Shown here piece after piece: positions 17,333-26,051 of a stretch of DNA of 64,000 nt (position 1 is its first letter; each line of letters starts with the position of its first letter). The translations under genes were made by a program, and so were the position numbers. Below the pieces are notes generated by a model. The model was not told the DNA's origin. It did no database searches and saw nothing but the letters and a program-made list of their open reading frames with translations. Location: positions 124,001 through 188,000 of the forward strand of contig JANSYA010000002.1 in assembly GCA_024742665.1 (NCBI GenBank), given 5' to 3'. This DNA comes from a bacterium (lineage in GTDB: Bacteria; Spirochaetota; Leptospiria; Leptospirales; Leptonemataceae).

Positions 17333-18592
17333 TCAGGGGTCGGCAAACGCGCGGGCCTTCGCCGGTTGAAAGTCGCGACTGCGCCAGGGAGTAAAGCGCA
17401 CGATGAATCCCGCCAGCCGCCAGCAGAGTTTTACCAGCGCAGGCGAACGCAAGCGGTACGCGATCCGCGCGAGTCGCACGCGCAGCCTGAGATGTCGAAA
17501 GAGCGGCCGCCGCATGAGCCTGCGACCGTAATCCGCGAAACGAAAATCATCGCGAGCGAAGGCGTCTTCGATGGCTTCGGCGGCCGGCCCGCCGTACGCG
17601 ATGGCGAAAGAAATACCTTCGCCGAACAAAGGATCGACTCCGGCCGCGTCGCCGACTAACAGCACGCCCGGCCGCGCGCAGTCTCCGCCGGGATCGAACC
17701 AGTGAATGGGATGGCCCTTTAATTCAAAATCTTCCAGGCGGCGCTCTCGCAGCTTAAGGGCGGCGTCCAGCTCCGATTTTAAATCGGCGCGCGGACGCTC
17801 CGGGCGCGCGCGGCTGTCAAAGAGACCGCGGTTCATATAGGCCGCGCCTTTCACATAGCTTGGAAAATCCCAGTAGTAGCCCTGTAGACCGTCCGTCATG
17901 CGCGAAAAATCGAAAACGGCGCGACCGTCGCGAAAGTCCGCCTGCGCTCCCGACTCTTCGGGCGTGAGAACTTCCATCAATCGCGCGAGCCGCGCTCCGG
18001 AAGAATGGCCGGCGTTTTTCGATTGTTTCGCGCTAATCTTCGGCGTATCGCCCTCGCTTTCGCGCGCAGGCGCGAGGTCGAATCCCGCCAGGCGACGCAC
18101 CAGACTCTTCGAACCGTCGGCGCCGACGACTGTGCGCGCGAAGTACGTATCCTGATCGGTCTCGACGATTACTCCTGATTCCCGCGACTGGCTCTGGTCT
18201 CCGTCGACAAACTTCAGATCAGATAAAGCTTCGCCTTCATGAATCGCAACGCCCTTCGCCCGACACTCGCGCACGAGCCAGTGATCGAATTCGTCGCGCC
18301 GCAATATACGAAAGGCCGGATTCCCGCGAAAGCGATACGACTCGCCCTGGAAATCAAGGCGCACTTCGCGCACAGGAAAGTACTTCGTTTCGACGGTCAG
18401 ATCGAGTTCCGCCAGGGCCTCTTCGCCGTAGTGAGTCACGCCGCCGCCGCAAAGCTTTTCCCGGGGATGCACGGCGCGATCGATGATCAATATTCTTCGC
18501 GCCCAATCGGGATTGCGGCGGCATAAATGCAGGGCCGTCGCCGTACCGGACGGCCCCGATCCGACAATAATAACGTCGAACGAGCGATTCAT
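17333..18592 (-). CDS. Geranylgeranyl-reductase-family FAD protein
   Basis: A 419-residue flavoprotein starting MNRSFDVIIVG at 18592, ten bases after the SIMPL gene; a farther start at 18646 would overlap that gene. It has the FAD fold VIIVGSGPSGTATALHL, the family block DRAVHPREKLCGGGVTHYG with the PxxKxCGGG motif, and the second FAD motif VLLVGDAAGVDPLFGEGISFAIAYG. Members reduce isoprenoid double bonds (chlorophyll or archaeal lipid side chains, menaquinone) or act as hydroxylases. The substrate is unknown; a quinone or polyprenyl lipid is the likely class in a non-phototroph. An acidic, poorly conserved insert lies at ~195-220. Confidence 0.83.
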   Translation of the reverse strand: MNRSFDVIIVGSGPSGTATALHLCRRNPDWARRILIIDRAVHPREKLCGGGVTHYGEEALAELDLTVETKYFPVREVRLDFQGESYRFRGNPAFRILRRDEFDHWLVRECRAKGVAIHEGEALSDLKFVDGDQSQSRESGVIVETDQDTYFARTVVGADGSKSLVRRLAGFDLAPARESEGDTPKISAKQSKNAGHSSGARLARLMEVLTPEESGAQADFRDGRAVFDFSRMTDGLQGYYWDFPSYVKGAAYMNRGLFDSRARPERPRADLKSELDAALKLRERRLEDFELKGHPIHWFDPGGDCARPGVLLVGDAAGVDPLFGEGISFAIAYGGPAAEAIEDAFARDDFRFADYGRRLMRRPLFRHLRLRVRLARIAYRLRSPALVKLCWRLAGFIVRFTPWRSRDFQPAKARAFADP

Positions 18593-18602
18593 TGACCGCG
18601 AC

Positions 18603-19319
18603 TCAGTAACCGACTGCGAGACGAACGGTGGCGCGCACCTGCGCATCGCCGCCGACCACCGGCGTGCTCGCTTCCGACATACGCTGCATGCGCATCGGCG
18701 TGGGCGCGCCGAATTGCATATCGACGTTGATCTGGCGAATCACTTTCGCACGTAGACCGAGCGCGCTCAGAACGATGTCGGCCTTCTCCCTGGCGTCCAG
18801 GGCCGCCGCGGCCATCGCATCTTTGCGGGCGGCAGCGAGATCAGCGTCATCAGGCACAAGCTGAACCTGATTGATATTATTCGCGCCGGCCTCGACGCAG
18901 CGGTCCAGCATGCGGCCCGCCGCTTCAATCGCGACGCGAAAGCTCATTGTATTCGAAGAGAAATATTCAACAATGCGCCCCGTTTTTTTATCGCGGGTGA
19001 TTGTCCGCAGGGCAATGCTCTGCGTTTTCAGATCCTGCACGCCCGCGCCTTGCAGCGCCTGAACGACGCGATCGGCGCGCTTTGCCGTATCAGCCTGTGC
19101 CAGCGCGGCAGTTTTCTGAGTCGAGGTAACGCTCAGAGTGATCCGCGCATAGCGGAGCGGCACCGCGACCACTCCTTCGCCGGCGACATGCAGCGTCGGC
19201 GCTTGCGTCGCATCTTCTGCGAAGAGCAGGGCCCCGGGGGATGCGAAAGCCAGCACGCAGAAGGCCGCAAGCAGCGTCCGTGCAAGATTGAAGTTTCGAC
19301 GAAAGATGGATTGCTTCAT
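18603..19319 (-). CDS. SIMPL-domain (DUF541) exported protein
   Basis: Starting at MKQSIFRRN (19319) gives 238 residues with a clear signal peptide ending near LLFAED. The SIMPL/DUF541 pattern is visible: LHVAGEGVVAVPLRYARITLSVTS, then VVQALQGAGVQDLKTQSIALRTITRD, and near the end ARKDAMAAAALDAREKADIVLSALGL. Proteins of this family are periplasmic or outer-membrane associated, and their role is mostly unknown (some relate to oxidative stress). It lies between the zinc-ribbon gene upstream and the flavoprotein gene ten bases downstream, on the same strand, suggesting one transcript of three genes. Confidence 0.85.
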   Translation of the reverse strand: MKQSIFRRNFNLARTLLAAFCVLAFASPGALLFAEDATQAPTLHVAGEGVVAVPLRYARITLSVTSTQKTAALAQADTAKRADRVVQALQGAGVQDLKTQSIALRTITRDKKTGRIVEYFSSNTMSFRVAIEAAGRMLDRCVEAGANNINQVQLVPDDADLAAARKDAMAAAALDAREKADIVLSALGLRAKVIRQINVDMQFGAPTPMRMQRMSEASTPVVGGDAQVRATVRLAVGY

Positions 19320-19365
19320 AAGATCGTACATACTGAATATTAGAGCGAAGGCATAACGTCGCGCT

Positions 19366-19827
19366 TTACGCATCGCGTACGTGGTCGCTCAGGCCGTGCG
19401 GAGTGTAAATCAAAAAGTCCGGATCGTCATTGCCCGCCGCGGGATCTGAGACGACGTAGCTGGAATGCTTTTTCCCGCTGAGCTGTTCCAGCTCCCCCCG
19501 GTCCAGGAATATGCCGCGACACTTCGGGCAGCGATCCACTTCTACCCGGCCGATGCGCTCGAGAGCCATCGCCGCGCCGCACGCGGGGCAGTCCAGTTTG
19601 CGGGCCGGTTGATTCCTGCGCGGGGCCGCGGCCCGGGCGCCGCCCTCTTCGCCCACCGACCGCAGCGCCGCGAAAGCTTCGGCCGCTTCGCGCTTCGCCG
19701 CCTCGTCGCTGTGCACGTCCACGCGCGCGCCCTGTTCCTGGGAATCCACGCTGTGGGGCCGATGAATATCGGCGCTCTCGGGCCGCGGACGCCCGGGGCG
19801 AATCTTCTTGATGATATTATCCCACAT
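19366..19827 (-). CDS. TFIIB-type zinc-ribbon protein
   Basis: A 153-residue protein. The C-terminal third holds the zinc ribbon CPACG followed by CPKCRGIFLDRGELEQL, the zf-TFIIB signature with a CPxCG and CPxCxGxFLDxGEL. The preceding ~75 residues are charged and low in complexity, perhaps disordered. Such small proteins bind zinc and probably RNA, DNA or protein; no specific role is known. It heads a likely operon with the SIMPL and flavoprotein genes, its stop being about 50 bases before the SIMPL start used here. Confidence 0.8.
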   Translation of the reverse strand: MWDNIIKKIRPGRPRPESADIHRPHSVDSQEQGARVDVHSDEAAKREAAEAFAALRSVGEEGGARAAAPRRNQPARKLDCPACGAAMALERIGRVEVDRCPKCRGIFLDRGELEQLSGKKHSSYVVSDPAAGNDDPDFLIYTPHGLSDHVRDA

Positions 19828-19912
19828 AGCTCAAACTCCCGCCGCGGCGACTTCAATCGAATCGCACCGGAGACTCCCGGGCTTCGCGATCAGAATAATC
19901 CGAAAGCGCCAG

Positions 19913-19943
19913 ACTTACCCAGATATTGCCGGGTAAGTTTTTT
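19913..19943 (+). terminator. Orphan terminator-like hairpin in a divergent gap
   Basis: ACTTACCC (19913-19920) pairs perfectly with GGGTAAGT (19931-19938) across a ten-base loop, followed by six T. It sits in the 274-base gap between the zinc-ribbon gene (leftwards) and the SprA-like gene (rightwards), where no plus-strand gene ends. It may terminate a small RNA or leader, or be a palindromic operator. Confidence 0.5.
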
Positions 19944-20101
19944 GCATACGTCAGAAGAGTCAGATTTATCCGAACGCGGCAAGCAAGAATCCGGCTCATA
20001 TTTTTGAGTTTCCGAAGAAAAAATCATACCGCGGGTTATTTTATCGTGCTCCAGGGCCGATATCCTGTATTGAGAAGATCCAGGCCTGGCAAAGATTTCG
20101 C

Positions 20102-20683
20102 ATGATTGGTAAAATGGCAAAGATTCTCGCGGACCCCGACCGCACGATCGTCGGCGCAGGCGATCACGCGATGGTCGTGACCCGGCGACACGTCGACGCC
20201 CGCGGAGAAGCAGTCTCTCCGGCGGATCGCGCCCGTCAGAACGGCGGCGAGCCCGGACAAAATCCACTCAATCCACTTGAGAAAGCTTCTCGCAGCGAAC
20301 TCAGCCAGGCGGAACAGGATGTCGTGCGCGAACTCAAAGAGCGCGATCGCGACGTTCGCCTGCACGAACAAAAACACATGGCGGCAGCCGGTGATCTGGC
20401 GAAGGGCGGACCGCGCTATCACTACCAGGTCGGCCCCGACGGCAAACCCTACGCGGTCGGCGGCGAAGTCCGGATCGATACCAGCACCGTCTCCGGCGAT
20501 CCGGAAGCGAATCGGCACAAAGCCGAACGCGTGCGGCGCGCGGCTCTCGCACCTGGCGACGCATCGGGGCCCGATCTGGCCGCGGCGAACAGTGCGCAGA
20601 ATCAAATCGCAGGCGTGGGTGCCGAGTATCAGCGAAATTCCCGCGACCACGCGCCGCGCAACGAACTACGCCTGTACGCCTGA
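20102..20683 (+). CDS. SprA-like putative metalloprotease
   Basis: A 193-residue protein. The middle contains ELKERDRDVRLHEQKHMAAAG with an HExxH site (H88, E89, H92), followed by YHYQVGPDGKPYAVGGEVRID, the arrangement of the SprA-related family. In these proteins HExxH is taken as a zinc-protease motif, although activity has seldom been shown. The N-terminal ~60 residues are Gly/Pro/Asn-rich and probably flexible. No signal peptide is visible, so the protein would be cytoplasmic unless it is exported by an unconventional route. It is followed after 82 bases by the beta-galactosidase gene on the same strand. Confidence 0.78.
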   Translation: MIGKMAKILADPDRTIVGAGDHAMVVTRRHVDARGEAVSPADRARQNGGEPGQNPLNPLEKASRSELSQAEQDVVRELKERDRDVRLHEQKHMAAAGDLAKGGPRYHYQVGPDGKPYAVGGEVRIDTSTVSGDPEANRHKAERVRRAALAPGDASGPDLAAANSAQNQIAGVGAEYQRNSRDHAPRNELRLYA

Positions 20684-20765
20684 AACCCCGCGACATATCG
20701 CCGCGCATCACTGCGACCGGGGAATTCGCTTGCTCTTCTGAGGAAAGCCGGGACGGTCGACGTCT

Positions 20766-22760
20766 ATGACGATGATCTTCGGCGCCGACTACTACCCCGA
20801 GCAGTGGACTCCCGCGGACTACGACGAAGACATTCGTCTCATGAAAGACATGGGCCTGAGTTCCGTACGCCTGGCCGAATTCGCCTGGGCCCTGATGGAA
20901 CCGCGGCCGGGCAAGTACGACTTCAGTTTCTTTGAACGCATTATCGATAAGCTCGGCGAAGAAGGCATCAGCGTAATCCTCGGCACGCCGACGGCCACTT
21001 TTCCGCCCTGGCTGGCGAAAAAATATCCCGACATTCACCAGGAACGCAACGGCATTCGCCGCACGATAGGCACGCGACGCCAGGCGTGCTTCGCATCGGC
21101 CAACTATCGTCGCGCGTCGGAAAAGATCGTGACGGCCATGGCGAAAAAATTCGGCAAACATCCGAATGTCATCGCCTGGCAAATCGACAACGAACTCGGC
21201 CACGAAGGTTCCGACGTCGATCACAGCGACACCAGCCTGAAAGCCTTTCGCGTCTGGCTGAAAAAGAAATACAAAACGATCGGCGAAGTCAATCGCCGCT
21301 GGGGCGCGAGCTTCTGGGGCATCGTCTATAGCGGCTTCGACGAGATCCCGATGCCCGGCCGGCACGTGCAGAGCGGCTTCAATCCTTCGATGATGCTCGA
21401 CTTCTATCGCTTTCACTCCGACACCGTGCTCGATTATGTGCGTATGCAGACGAAGATTCTGCGCAAGCACAGTCCGGGCCGCGAACTGACCACGAATTTG
21501 TATCCGAGTCCGTTCTTGCCGATCCTCGACATGGCCGCGCTCGCCCGCGAGCTTGATTATATGGCCTGGGATAATTATCCGGTCTGGGGCGAAATGGAAG
21601 AACCCTACCCGCACCCGCTGGTCAGCTATATGCACGAGTACGTGCGCGGCCTGAAAGATCAGTCTTTCACCGTGATGGAACAGATCTGCGGCTTCCAGGG
21701 CCACGAAGTGCTCGGCTATTTACCGGAGCCGGGACAGACGGCGCTCTGGACGAAGCACGCCATCGCCCACGGCGCGAACAGCATCTACTATTTTCGATTT
21801 CGCACGGCGCGATTCGGCCAGGAACAACTCTGTTACGGCCTGCTCGACCACGATAAAGAACCAACGAAACGATCGATCGAACTGAGTCGGGCCATCGACG
21901 ACATCCAGAAAGTGGCCGACGATTTCATCGACGAAGCTTTGCCCGCCGAGGCGGTCGTCGTACACGATATCGACAACGCGCGCAATCTGAAGATCCAGCC
22001 GATCAGCAAAGGCCTGCGCTTCAGTCCGGTTCCCTATGTGGACGTCGGCTACGACGTCGAGATCGGCACCTGGTTTTCCGGGCTGAATATTCTCAACGTA
22101 AACGCCCACGTGCGTCCTTCGTCGGAAGTCGACCTGTCGGAGTACAAAGTCGCCTTTCTGCCCCTCTACTGGATCGCGGATCCGGAGTTTGTGCACCACG
22201 TCGAGGCCTTCGTGCGCAACGGCGGAGTCCTGGTCCTGGGCTACCGCGCCGGTTTGAAAGATACCGACGGCTGGATGTGCGATACGCAGGTGCCGGGTTT
22301 GTTTACCGAATTGGCCGGCGTGCGGGTTCGACAGTTCGAATCGGTCGGCGAACAAAAAGTGAAGCTGAAGTTTCGCGCCCTGCCTGGCTCATGCAGTAAA
22401 ATCTGTGAAATTGTCGAGCCGATTACGGCGGAGGTCGTCGCGCGCTATACGGACCGGCGTAAATTCTATCGCGGGGCCCCCGCCATCACGCGCAACAGCT
22501 ACGGGCACGGCGCGGTCTACTACGTGGGCACCGCGCTTACGCCTTTCAGCAACATGTTATTTTATCGTCGCGTATTACGCGAAGCCGGCGTCCCCTTTCG
22601 TTTTTTCGGACCGCAAATCGAACGCGTGCAGCGCAAGGGCCGCGAACAGGATTACGAGATCTTAATGAATCACTCCGGCAAAGCGAAATTCGCGGGCCTG
22701 CGGCGTCTGCAGCCGTATGAAACGAGAATCACGCCTAAACCTCGCGGGACGTTTGGTTAA
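20766..22760 (+). CDS. GH42 beta-galactosidase
   Basis: A 664-residue enzyme of normal GH42 length. It starts with GADYYPEQW, the usual opening of the barrel. The acid/base Glu143 lies in WQIDNELG and the nucleophile Glu305 in VMEQICG, both at the expected spacing. The family trimerisation and C-terminal beta domains follow (LVLGYRAGLKDTDGW, YYVGTALT). It hydrolyses beta-galactosides from plant polysaccharides, galacto-oligosaccharides or similar; there is no signal peptide, so it acts on imported substrates. No sugar transporter or regulator lies near, so the natural substrate is unclear. Four bases separate it from the SDR gene. Confidence 0.95.
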   Translation: MTMIFGADYYPEQWTPADYDEDIRLMKDMGLSSVRLAEFAWALMEPRPGKYDFSFFERIIDKLGEEGISVILGTPTATFPPWLAKKYPDIHQERNGIRRTIGTRRQACFASANYRRASEKIVTAMAKKFGKHPNVIAWQIDNELGHEGSDVDHSDTSLKAFRVWLKKKYKTIGEVNRRWGASFWGIVYSGFDEIPMPGRHVQSGFNPSMMLDFYRFHSDTVLDYVRMQTKILRKHSPGRELTTNLYPSPFLPILDMAALARELDYMAWDNYPVWGEMEEPYPHPLVSYMHEYVRGLKDQSFTVMEQICGFQGHEVLGYLPEPGQTALWTKHAIAHGANSIYYFRFRTARFGQEQLCYGLLDHDKEPTKRSIELSRAIDDIQKVADDFIDEALPAEAVVVHDIDNARNLKIQPISKGLRFSPVPYVDVGYDVEIGTWFSGLNILNVNAHVRPSSEVDLSEYKVAFLPLYWIADPEFVHHVEAFVRNGGVLVLGYRAGLKDTDGWMCDTQVPGLFTELAGVRVRQFESVGEQKVKLKFRALPGSCSKICEIVEPITAEVVARYTDRRKFYRGAPAITRNSYGHGAVYYVGTALTPFSNMLFYRRVLREAGVPFRFFGPQIERVQRKGREQDYEILMNHSGKAKFAGLRRLQPYETRITPKPRGTFG

Positions 22761-22764
22761 ATCT

Positions 22765-23763
22765 ATGAAACAAGTACTCGTTACCGGCGCCACCGGACAC
22801 GTCGGCTATAATATCGTTCAGCTGCTGATCGCCAAAGGCTATCGCGTGCGCGCGGGGGTGCGTGACGTCGCGAAAGCCGGTTATCTCACGGCCCTTGGCG
22901 CCGAAGCGGTCGCCGCCGACATTCTGGATCCCGCTTCGCTTCAGTCCGCGGTCCAGGGCGTGGACGGCGTCTTTCAGGTCGCGGCGGTATACAAAGTCAC
23001 GGCCAGAGATCCACAAAAAGAAATCATCGAACCTTCGATCGAAGGCGGTTTGAACGTCCTGCGAGCGGCGAAGGCGGCCGGCGTGCGTCGCGTCGTATTC
23101 ACCTCCAGCGTAGCCGCGATCGGGATGGATGCGGGCGGCGAAGACCGAGCGTTAACAGAAGAGGACTGGAATACAAAAGCGAAGAATCCATATAATTACG
23201 CGAAGACCGCGGCGGAACAGGCCGCCTGGGATTTCGCGAAGGCCAACGATCTGGATATGGTCGCGATCAATCCCAGCGCGATCATCGGGCCGGGGTTTTT
23301 CCGACATACGCCCTCGACGATTCTTTTCGAGATGCTCTTGCGGGGACGCCTGCCGGTGATCATGCCCTTCACTCTGACCTTCGTCGACGCCCGGGACGTC
23401 GCCGCGGCTCACGTGCTGGCCTATGAAAAGCAGGAAGCCTCGGGCCGTTATATTTGCGCGGACTACAACACCAGCCTGGCGGATTTGATGCCGCTATGCC
23501 GCGAAGTCGATCCGACTCTCAAAGTTCCCGGGCGCATGCTGCCGAATTTTCTTTTGCCGACCGCTCCGCTCTTCGACTGGCTGGGCCATAAATTCACGGG
23601 CGCGCCCCGGGCCGTGACTTCGGAGACGATCCGCGAGATGGCCAACAATCCCATTCGCTATAATTCCGATCGCCTGCGTTTGCAGCTCGGCTGGCAGCCG
23701 CGACCGATCCACGACAGCCTGCGCGACACTCTCGACTGGGTTCGCTCAAACTTCCTGAAATAA
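22765..23763 (+). CDS. Extended SDR (NAD-dependent epimerase/dihydroflavonol-reductase-like)
   Basis: A 332-residue protein starting MKQVLVTGATGHVGYN, with the glycine motif TGATGHVG at ~7-14. TSSVAAIG is the serine strand and YNYAK the YxxxK pair, giving a complete Ser-Tyr-Lys triad. The C-terminal region (TFVDARDVAAAHVLAYE, LGWQPRPIHDSLRDTLDW) is that of 4-dihydromethyltrisporate/flavonol-reductase-like members. It should use NAD(P)H on a ketone, alcohol or sugar nucleotide. The start used lies five bases after the GH42 stop; a start 16 codons upstream would overlap that gene. A second, more distant SDR of the same type is at 46.0 kb. Confidence 0.9.
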   Translation: MKQVLVTGATGHVGYNIVQLLIAKGYRVRAGVRDVAKAGYLTALGAEAVAADILDPASLQSAVQGVDGVFQVAAVYKVTARDPQKEIIEPSIEGGLNVLRAAKAAGVRRVVFTSSVAAIGMDAGGEDRALTEEDWNTKAKNPYNYAKTAAEQAAWDFAKANDLDMVAINPSAIIGPGFFRHTPSTILFEMLLRGRLPVIMPFTLTFVDARDVAAAHVLAYEKQEASGRYICADYNTSLADLMPLCREVDPTLKVPGRMLPNFLLPTAPLFDWLGHKFTGAPRAVTSETIREMANNPIRYNSDRLRLQLGWQPRPIHDSLRDTLDWVRSNFLK

Positions 23764-23868
23764 CCGGGACCAAAGCGTTGCTACGGGCGGCCAGCTGAGG
23801 GATCGGGCGCGCAGCATCACCTAAAAATTTTTGCTTGTGCGCCCCCCGGTCCGGGGCCGTCTGGGTGT

Positions 23869-24639
23869 ATGTCTGAAAATTTTCCCGTAAGTTACGAAGA
23901 CCGCAAGAACGGCAAAGTCGCGACCCTCACCCTGAACGCCATCGCGCCGAATAATACCCTCAGCCTGGAACTGCTGAACGAATTCGTCGCAACCATGCTG
24001 AAGACCTGCGAAGAGGCCGACGGCATTATCGTCAACTCGGCGAATCCGAAGTTCTTTTCGAACGGCCTGGACGGCGGCACCCTGCTTGCGGCGAATCAGG
24101 AAACGCGGGAAAATACCATCGCTGCAATGATTCGCGTCTATTCGAAAATGCTGCGCTTCCCGAAACCCTGGATCGTCGAAATCACGGGGCACGCTATGGC
24201 CGGCGGCGCGGTAATTTCCAGCGCGGCCGACTATCGCTATATGATCGGCAGCGGCGCGCGGATCGGTTTTTCCGAGATGGCGGTCGGACTATCTCTGCCC
24301 CTGGTTTATGTGCACAATATTCACCGTCTGGTCCAGCCGGCTTATGTTCGCCCGATTATCGAAGGCACGGCCTACAAGCCCGACGAAGCCCTGCGCATCG
24401 GCCTGATCGACGGAATCGGCGAAACAGCGGAAGACGTGCGCAAGCTATGCCTCAAACGCATGGACGGAATTTTGAAACTGGAACAGTCCGCCTATCTGCC
24501 CACGCGCATGCGCTATCGCAGCGCCGTGTTGCATGAAATCGATCGCGACGAAGACATGGACGTAGAAGGCGCGATGGAGCTGACCAGAACGCCGGGCTTC
24601 GAGAAAGCGCTCAATATGATCGCCGGCAAGAATCGCTAA
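23869..24639 (+). CDS. Crotonase-family protein, enoyl-CoA isomerase-like
   Basis: A 256-residue protein with two oxyanion-hole segments, NPKFFSNGLDGG (~63-74) and ITGHAMAGGAVISSAADYRYM (~105-125). The FSNGLD wording resembles enoyl-CoA delta isomerases more than ordinary hydratases, which have the FxAGxD form. The usual hydratase Glu pair is not evident at its normal place. The likely reaction is isomerisation or hydration of enoyl-CoA during beta-oxidation of unsaturated fatty acids. It stands alone between the SDR gene and the convergent permease, with a hairpin after its stop. Confidence 0.82.
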   Translation: MSENFPVSYEDRKNGKVATLTLNAIAPNNTLSLELLNEFVATMLKTCEEADGIIVNSANPKFFSNGLDGGTLLAANQETRENTIAAMIRVYSKMLRFPKPWIVEITGHAMAGGAVISSAADYRYMIGSGARIGFSEMAVGLSLPLVYVHNIHRLVQPAYVRPIIEGTAYKPDEALRIGLIDGIGETAEDVRKLCLKRMDGILKLEQSAYLPTRMRYRSAVLHEIDRDEDMDVEGAMELTRTPGFEKALNMIAGKNR

Positions 24640-24660
24640 AAATTTATTATCTTTCGCATA

Positions 24661-24688
24661 TTCCTGAGTCGGGCGACCGGCTCAGGAA
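24661..24688. terminator. Hairpin between convergent genes
   Basis: TTCCTGAG (24661-24668) pairs with CTCAGGAA (24681-24688), 12-base loop, directly beside the stop of the permease gene and 22 bases after the crotonase stop. A/T-rich flanks could serve either direction. Confidence 0.6.
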
Positions 24689-25969
24689 TCAGGAGCTCAG
24701 ATTCTTTTCATAACGTTTGTGGTACAGCTCCACAAAGGTTAAAAAGATAATAATAATCAGCGGACCGTAAAAGATGCCCGCGGTCCCGAAGACCGCCATC
24801 CCGCCGATAATACTCAAGAATACCAGCAGCGAATTAATGCTGACCTGGCTGCCCATAAAGATTGGCTTAAACCAGTTCTCGGTTACGACCGAAACCAGCG
24901 TGCAATAAACGAAGAGCACTCCGGCCGCGACATAGTTGCCGGTCACCAGTAGAAAGATCGACGCGGGCACGTACACGAACGAGATGCCGACCAGCGGAAT
25001 AAAAGCCAGCACGCTCATAATCACGGTCCACAGCAGCACCGCCTTGAATCCTAAAAACCAGAAGGCGATGCCCGCCAGCGTCCCCTGCAGCACGCCGCCG
25101 ACCCCGTTGCAGACCAGAGTCACGTAGTTCATTTGATTAAAACGATTGATGATCAGCCGCTCGTCTTCCTCCGGCAGCGGCGAAAGCTTGAACAGAAAGT
25201 CCCGCAGGCGCGGCGCCTGCTGCAATATCCCGAAAATCACGGCGAGCATTATGACGACGTCGAGCAGCAGATAGAGCGCTTTCGAAATAATTCCGCTCAC
25301 GCGCTCGTAGGCCCAGTTGGTCATCGAGCCCGCGAAATCCAAAACGATGCGCTGGATTTCTTCGCGGTTGTACTCCAGGTTCAGAAAATCGAAGATCTGG
25401 CGACCGGCGACCGCTCCGTAGCCGGAACCGAAAAAGAAATCGTTCACGCTGTCGGTAGTAACAACGGTGCTCAGATCCTTATAGGCGTAACCGATTTCCT
25501 GGGCCAGCCGCACGACGATGTATACGACCGGTAAAAAGACCGCCAGTACGATGATCGCCGAAACCGCAAGCGCGCCCGCCGTACGCCCCCACCCGCGCCG
25601 ATCGACGAGATAGCGCATGAGCGGATAAAACGCACCGGCCAGAATCAAAGCGAAGATAATCGAAGTAATAAACGGCCAGGCCATCAATACAATCAATCCG
25701 AAGATTGCCAGAAAGAGCACGACGAACCACACGTTCGCGAGACGGCGCAGCAGCTCTTCGCGCGTTTCCGAGAGGCCTTCCTGCCGGCCACTTTCGACGG
25801 GCGCGCTTTTGCCGGAGCTGCCGCTCTTTTTGTCCGCTTTGCGCGGACCCCGGTTAGACTTCGCCGGAGCTTTCGACTTCTCGGCGAGCTTGCCTTTTGT
25901 TTTACCCTTCGGTTTATTTTTTGATTTGCCGGAATTCGGTCGTCCGTTGGAGTTGCGCGTGCGAGCCAT
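24689..25969 (-). CDS. AI-2E-family permease with a Lys-rich N-terminal tail
   Basis: A 426-residue protein starting MARTRNSNGRPNSG at 25969; a longer reading to 26320 runs across the divergent agmatine deiminase gene and has a junk-like composition, so it is rejected. After a tail of ~62 residues with about 20 Lys/Arg, membrane helices follow (WFVVLFLAIFGLIVLMAW, AGALAVSAIIVLAVFLPVVYIVV, ALYLLLDVVIMLAVIFGI and others), with the end FGTAGIFYGPLIIIIFLTFVELY typical of the AI-2E transporter family. Members are permeases or ion antiporters; a role in autoinducer-2 export is known only for some. The basic tail is unusual and might bind anionic lipid or nucleic acid. Confidence 0.85.
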   Translation of the reverse strand: MARTRNSNGRPNSGKSKNKPKGKTKGKLAEKSKAPAKSNRGPRKADKKSGSSGKSAPVESGRQEGLSETREELLRRLANVWFVVLFLAIFGLIVLMAWPFITSIIFALILAGAFYPLMRYLVDRRGWGRTAGALAVSAIIVLAVFLPVVYIVVRLAQEIGYAYKDLSTVVTTDSVNDFFFGSGYGAVAGRQIFDFLNLEYNREEIQRIVLDFAGSMTNWAYERVSGIISKALYLLLDVVIMLAVIFGILQQAPRLRDFLFKLSPLPEEDERLIINRFNQMNYVTLVCNGVGGVLQGTLAGIAFWFLGFKAVLLWTVIMSVLAFIPLVGISFVYVPASIFLLVTGNYVAAGVLFVYCTLVSVVTENWFKPIFMGSQVSINSLLVFLSIIGGMAVFGTAGIFYGPLIIIIFLTFVELYHKRYEKNLSS

Positions 25970-26051
25970 ACGGGGAGATAGCCACAGGGGATCGCGCTGG
26001 CAAGCCTTTCTCACTGCGCTACAGCCCGGGACGGCGTGAAGCAAGCGCAGG

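Noticed and set aside
20334..21704. A 456-residue minus-strand frame
   Set aside because: It runs opposite the GH42 and SprA-like genes, which have intact motifs; the frame is a shadow of GC-rich codon use.
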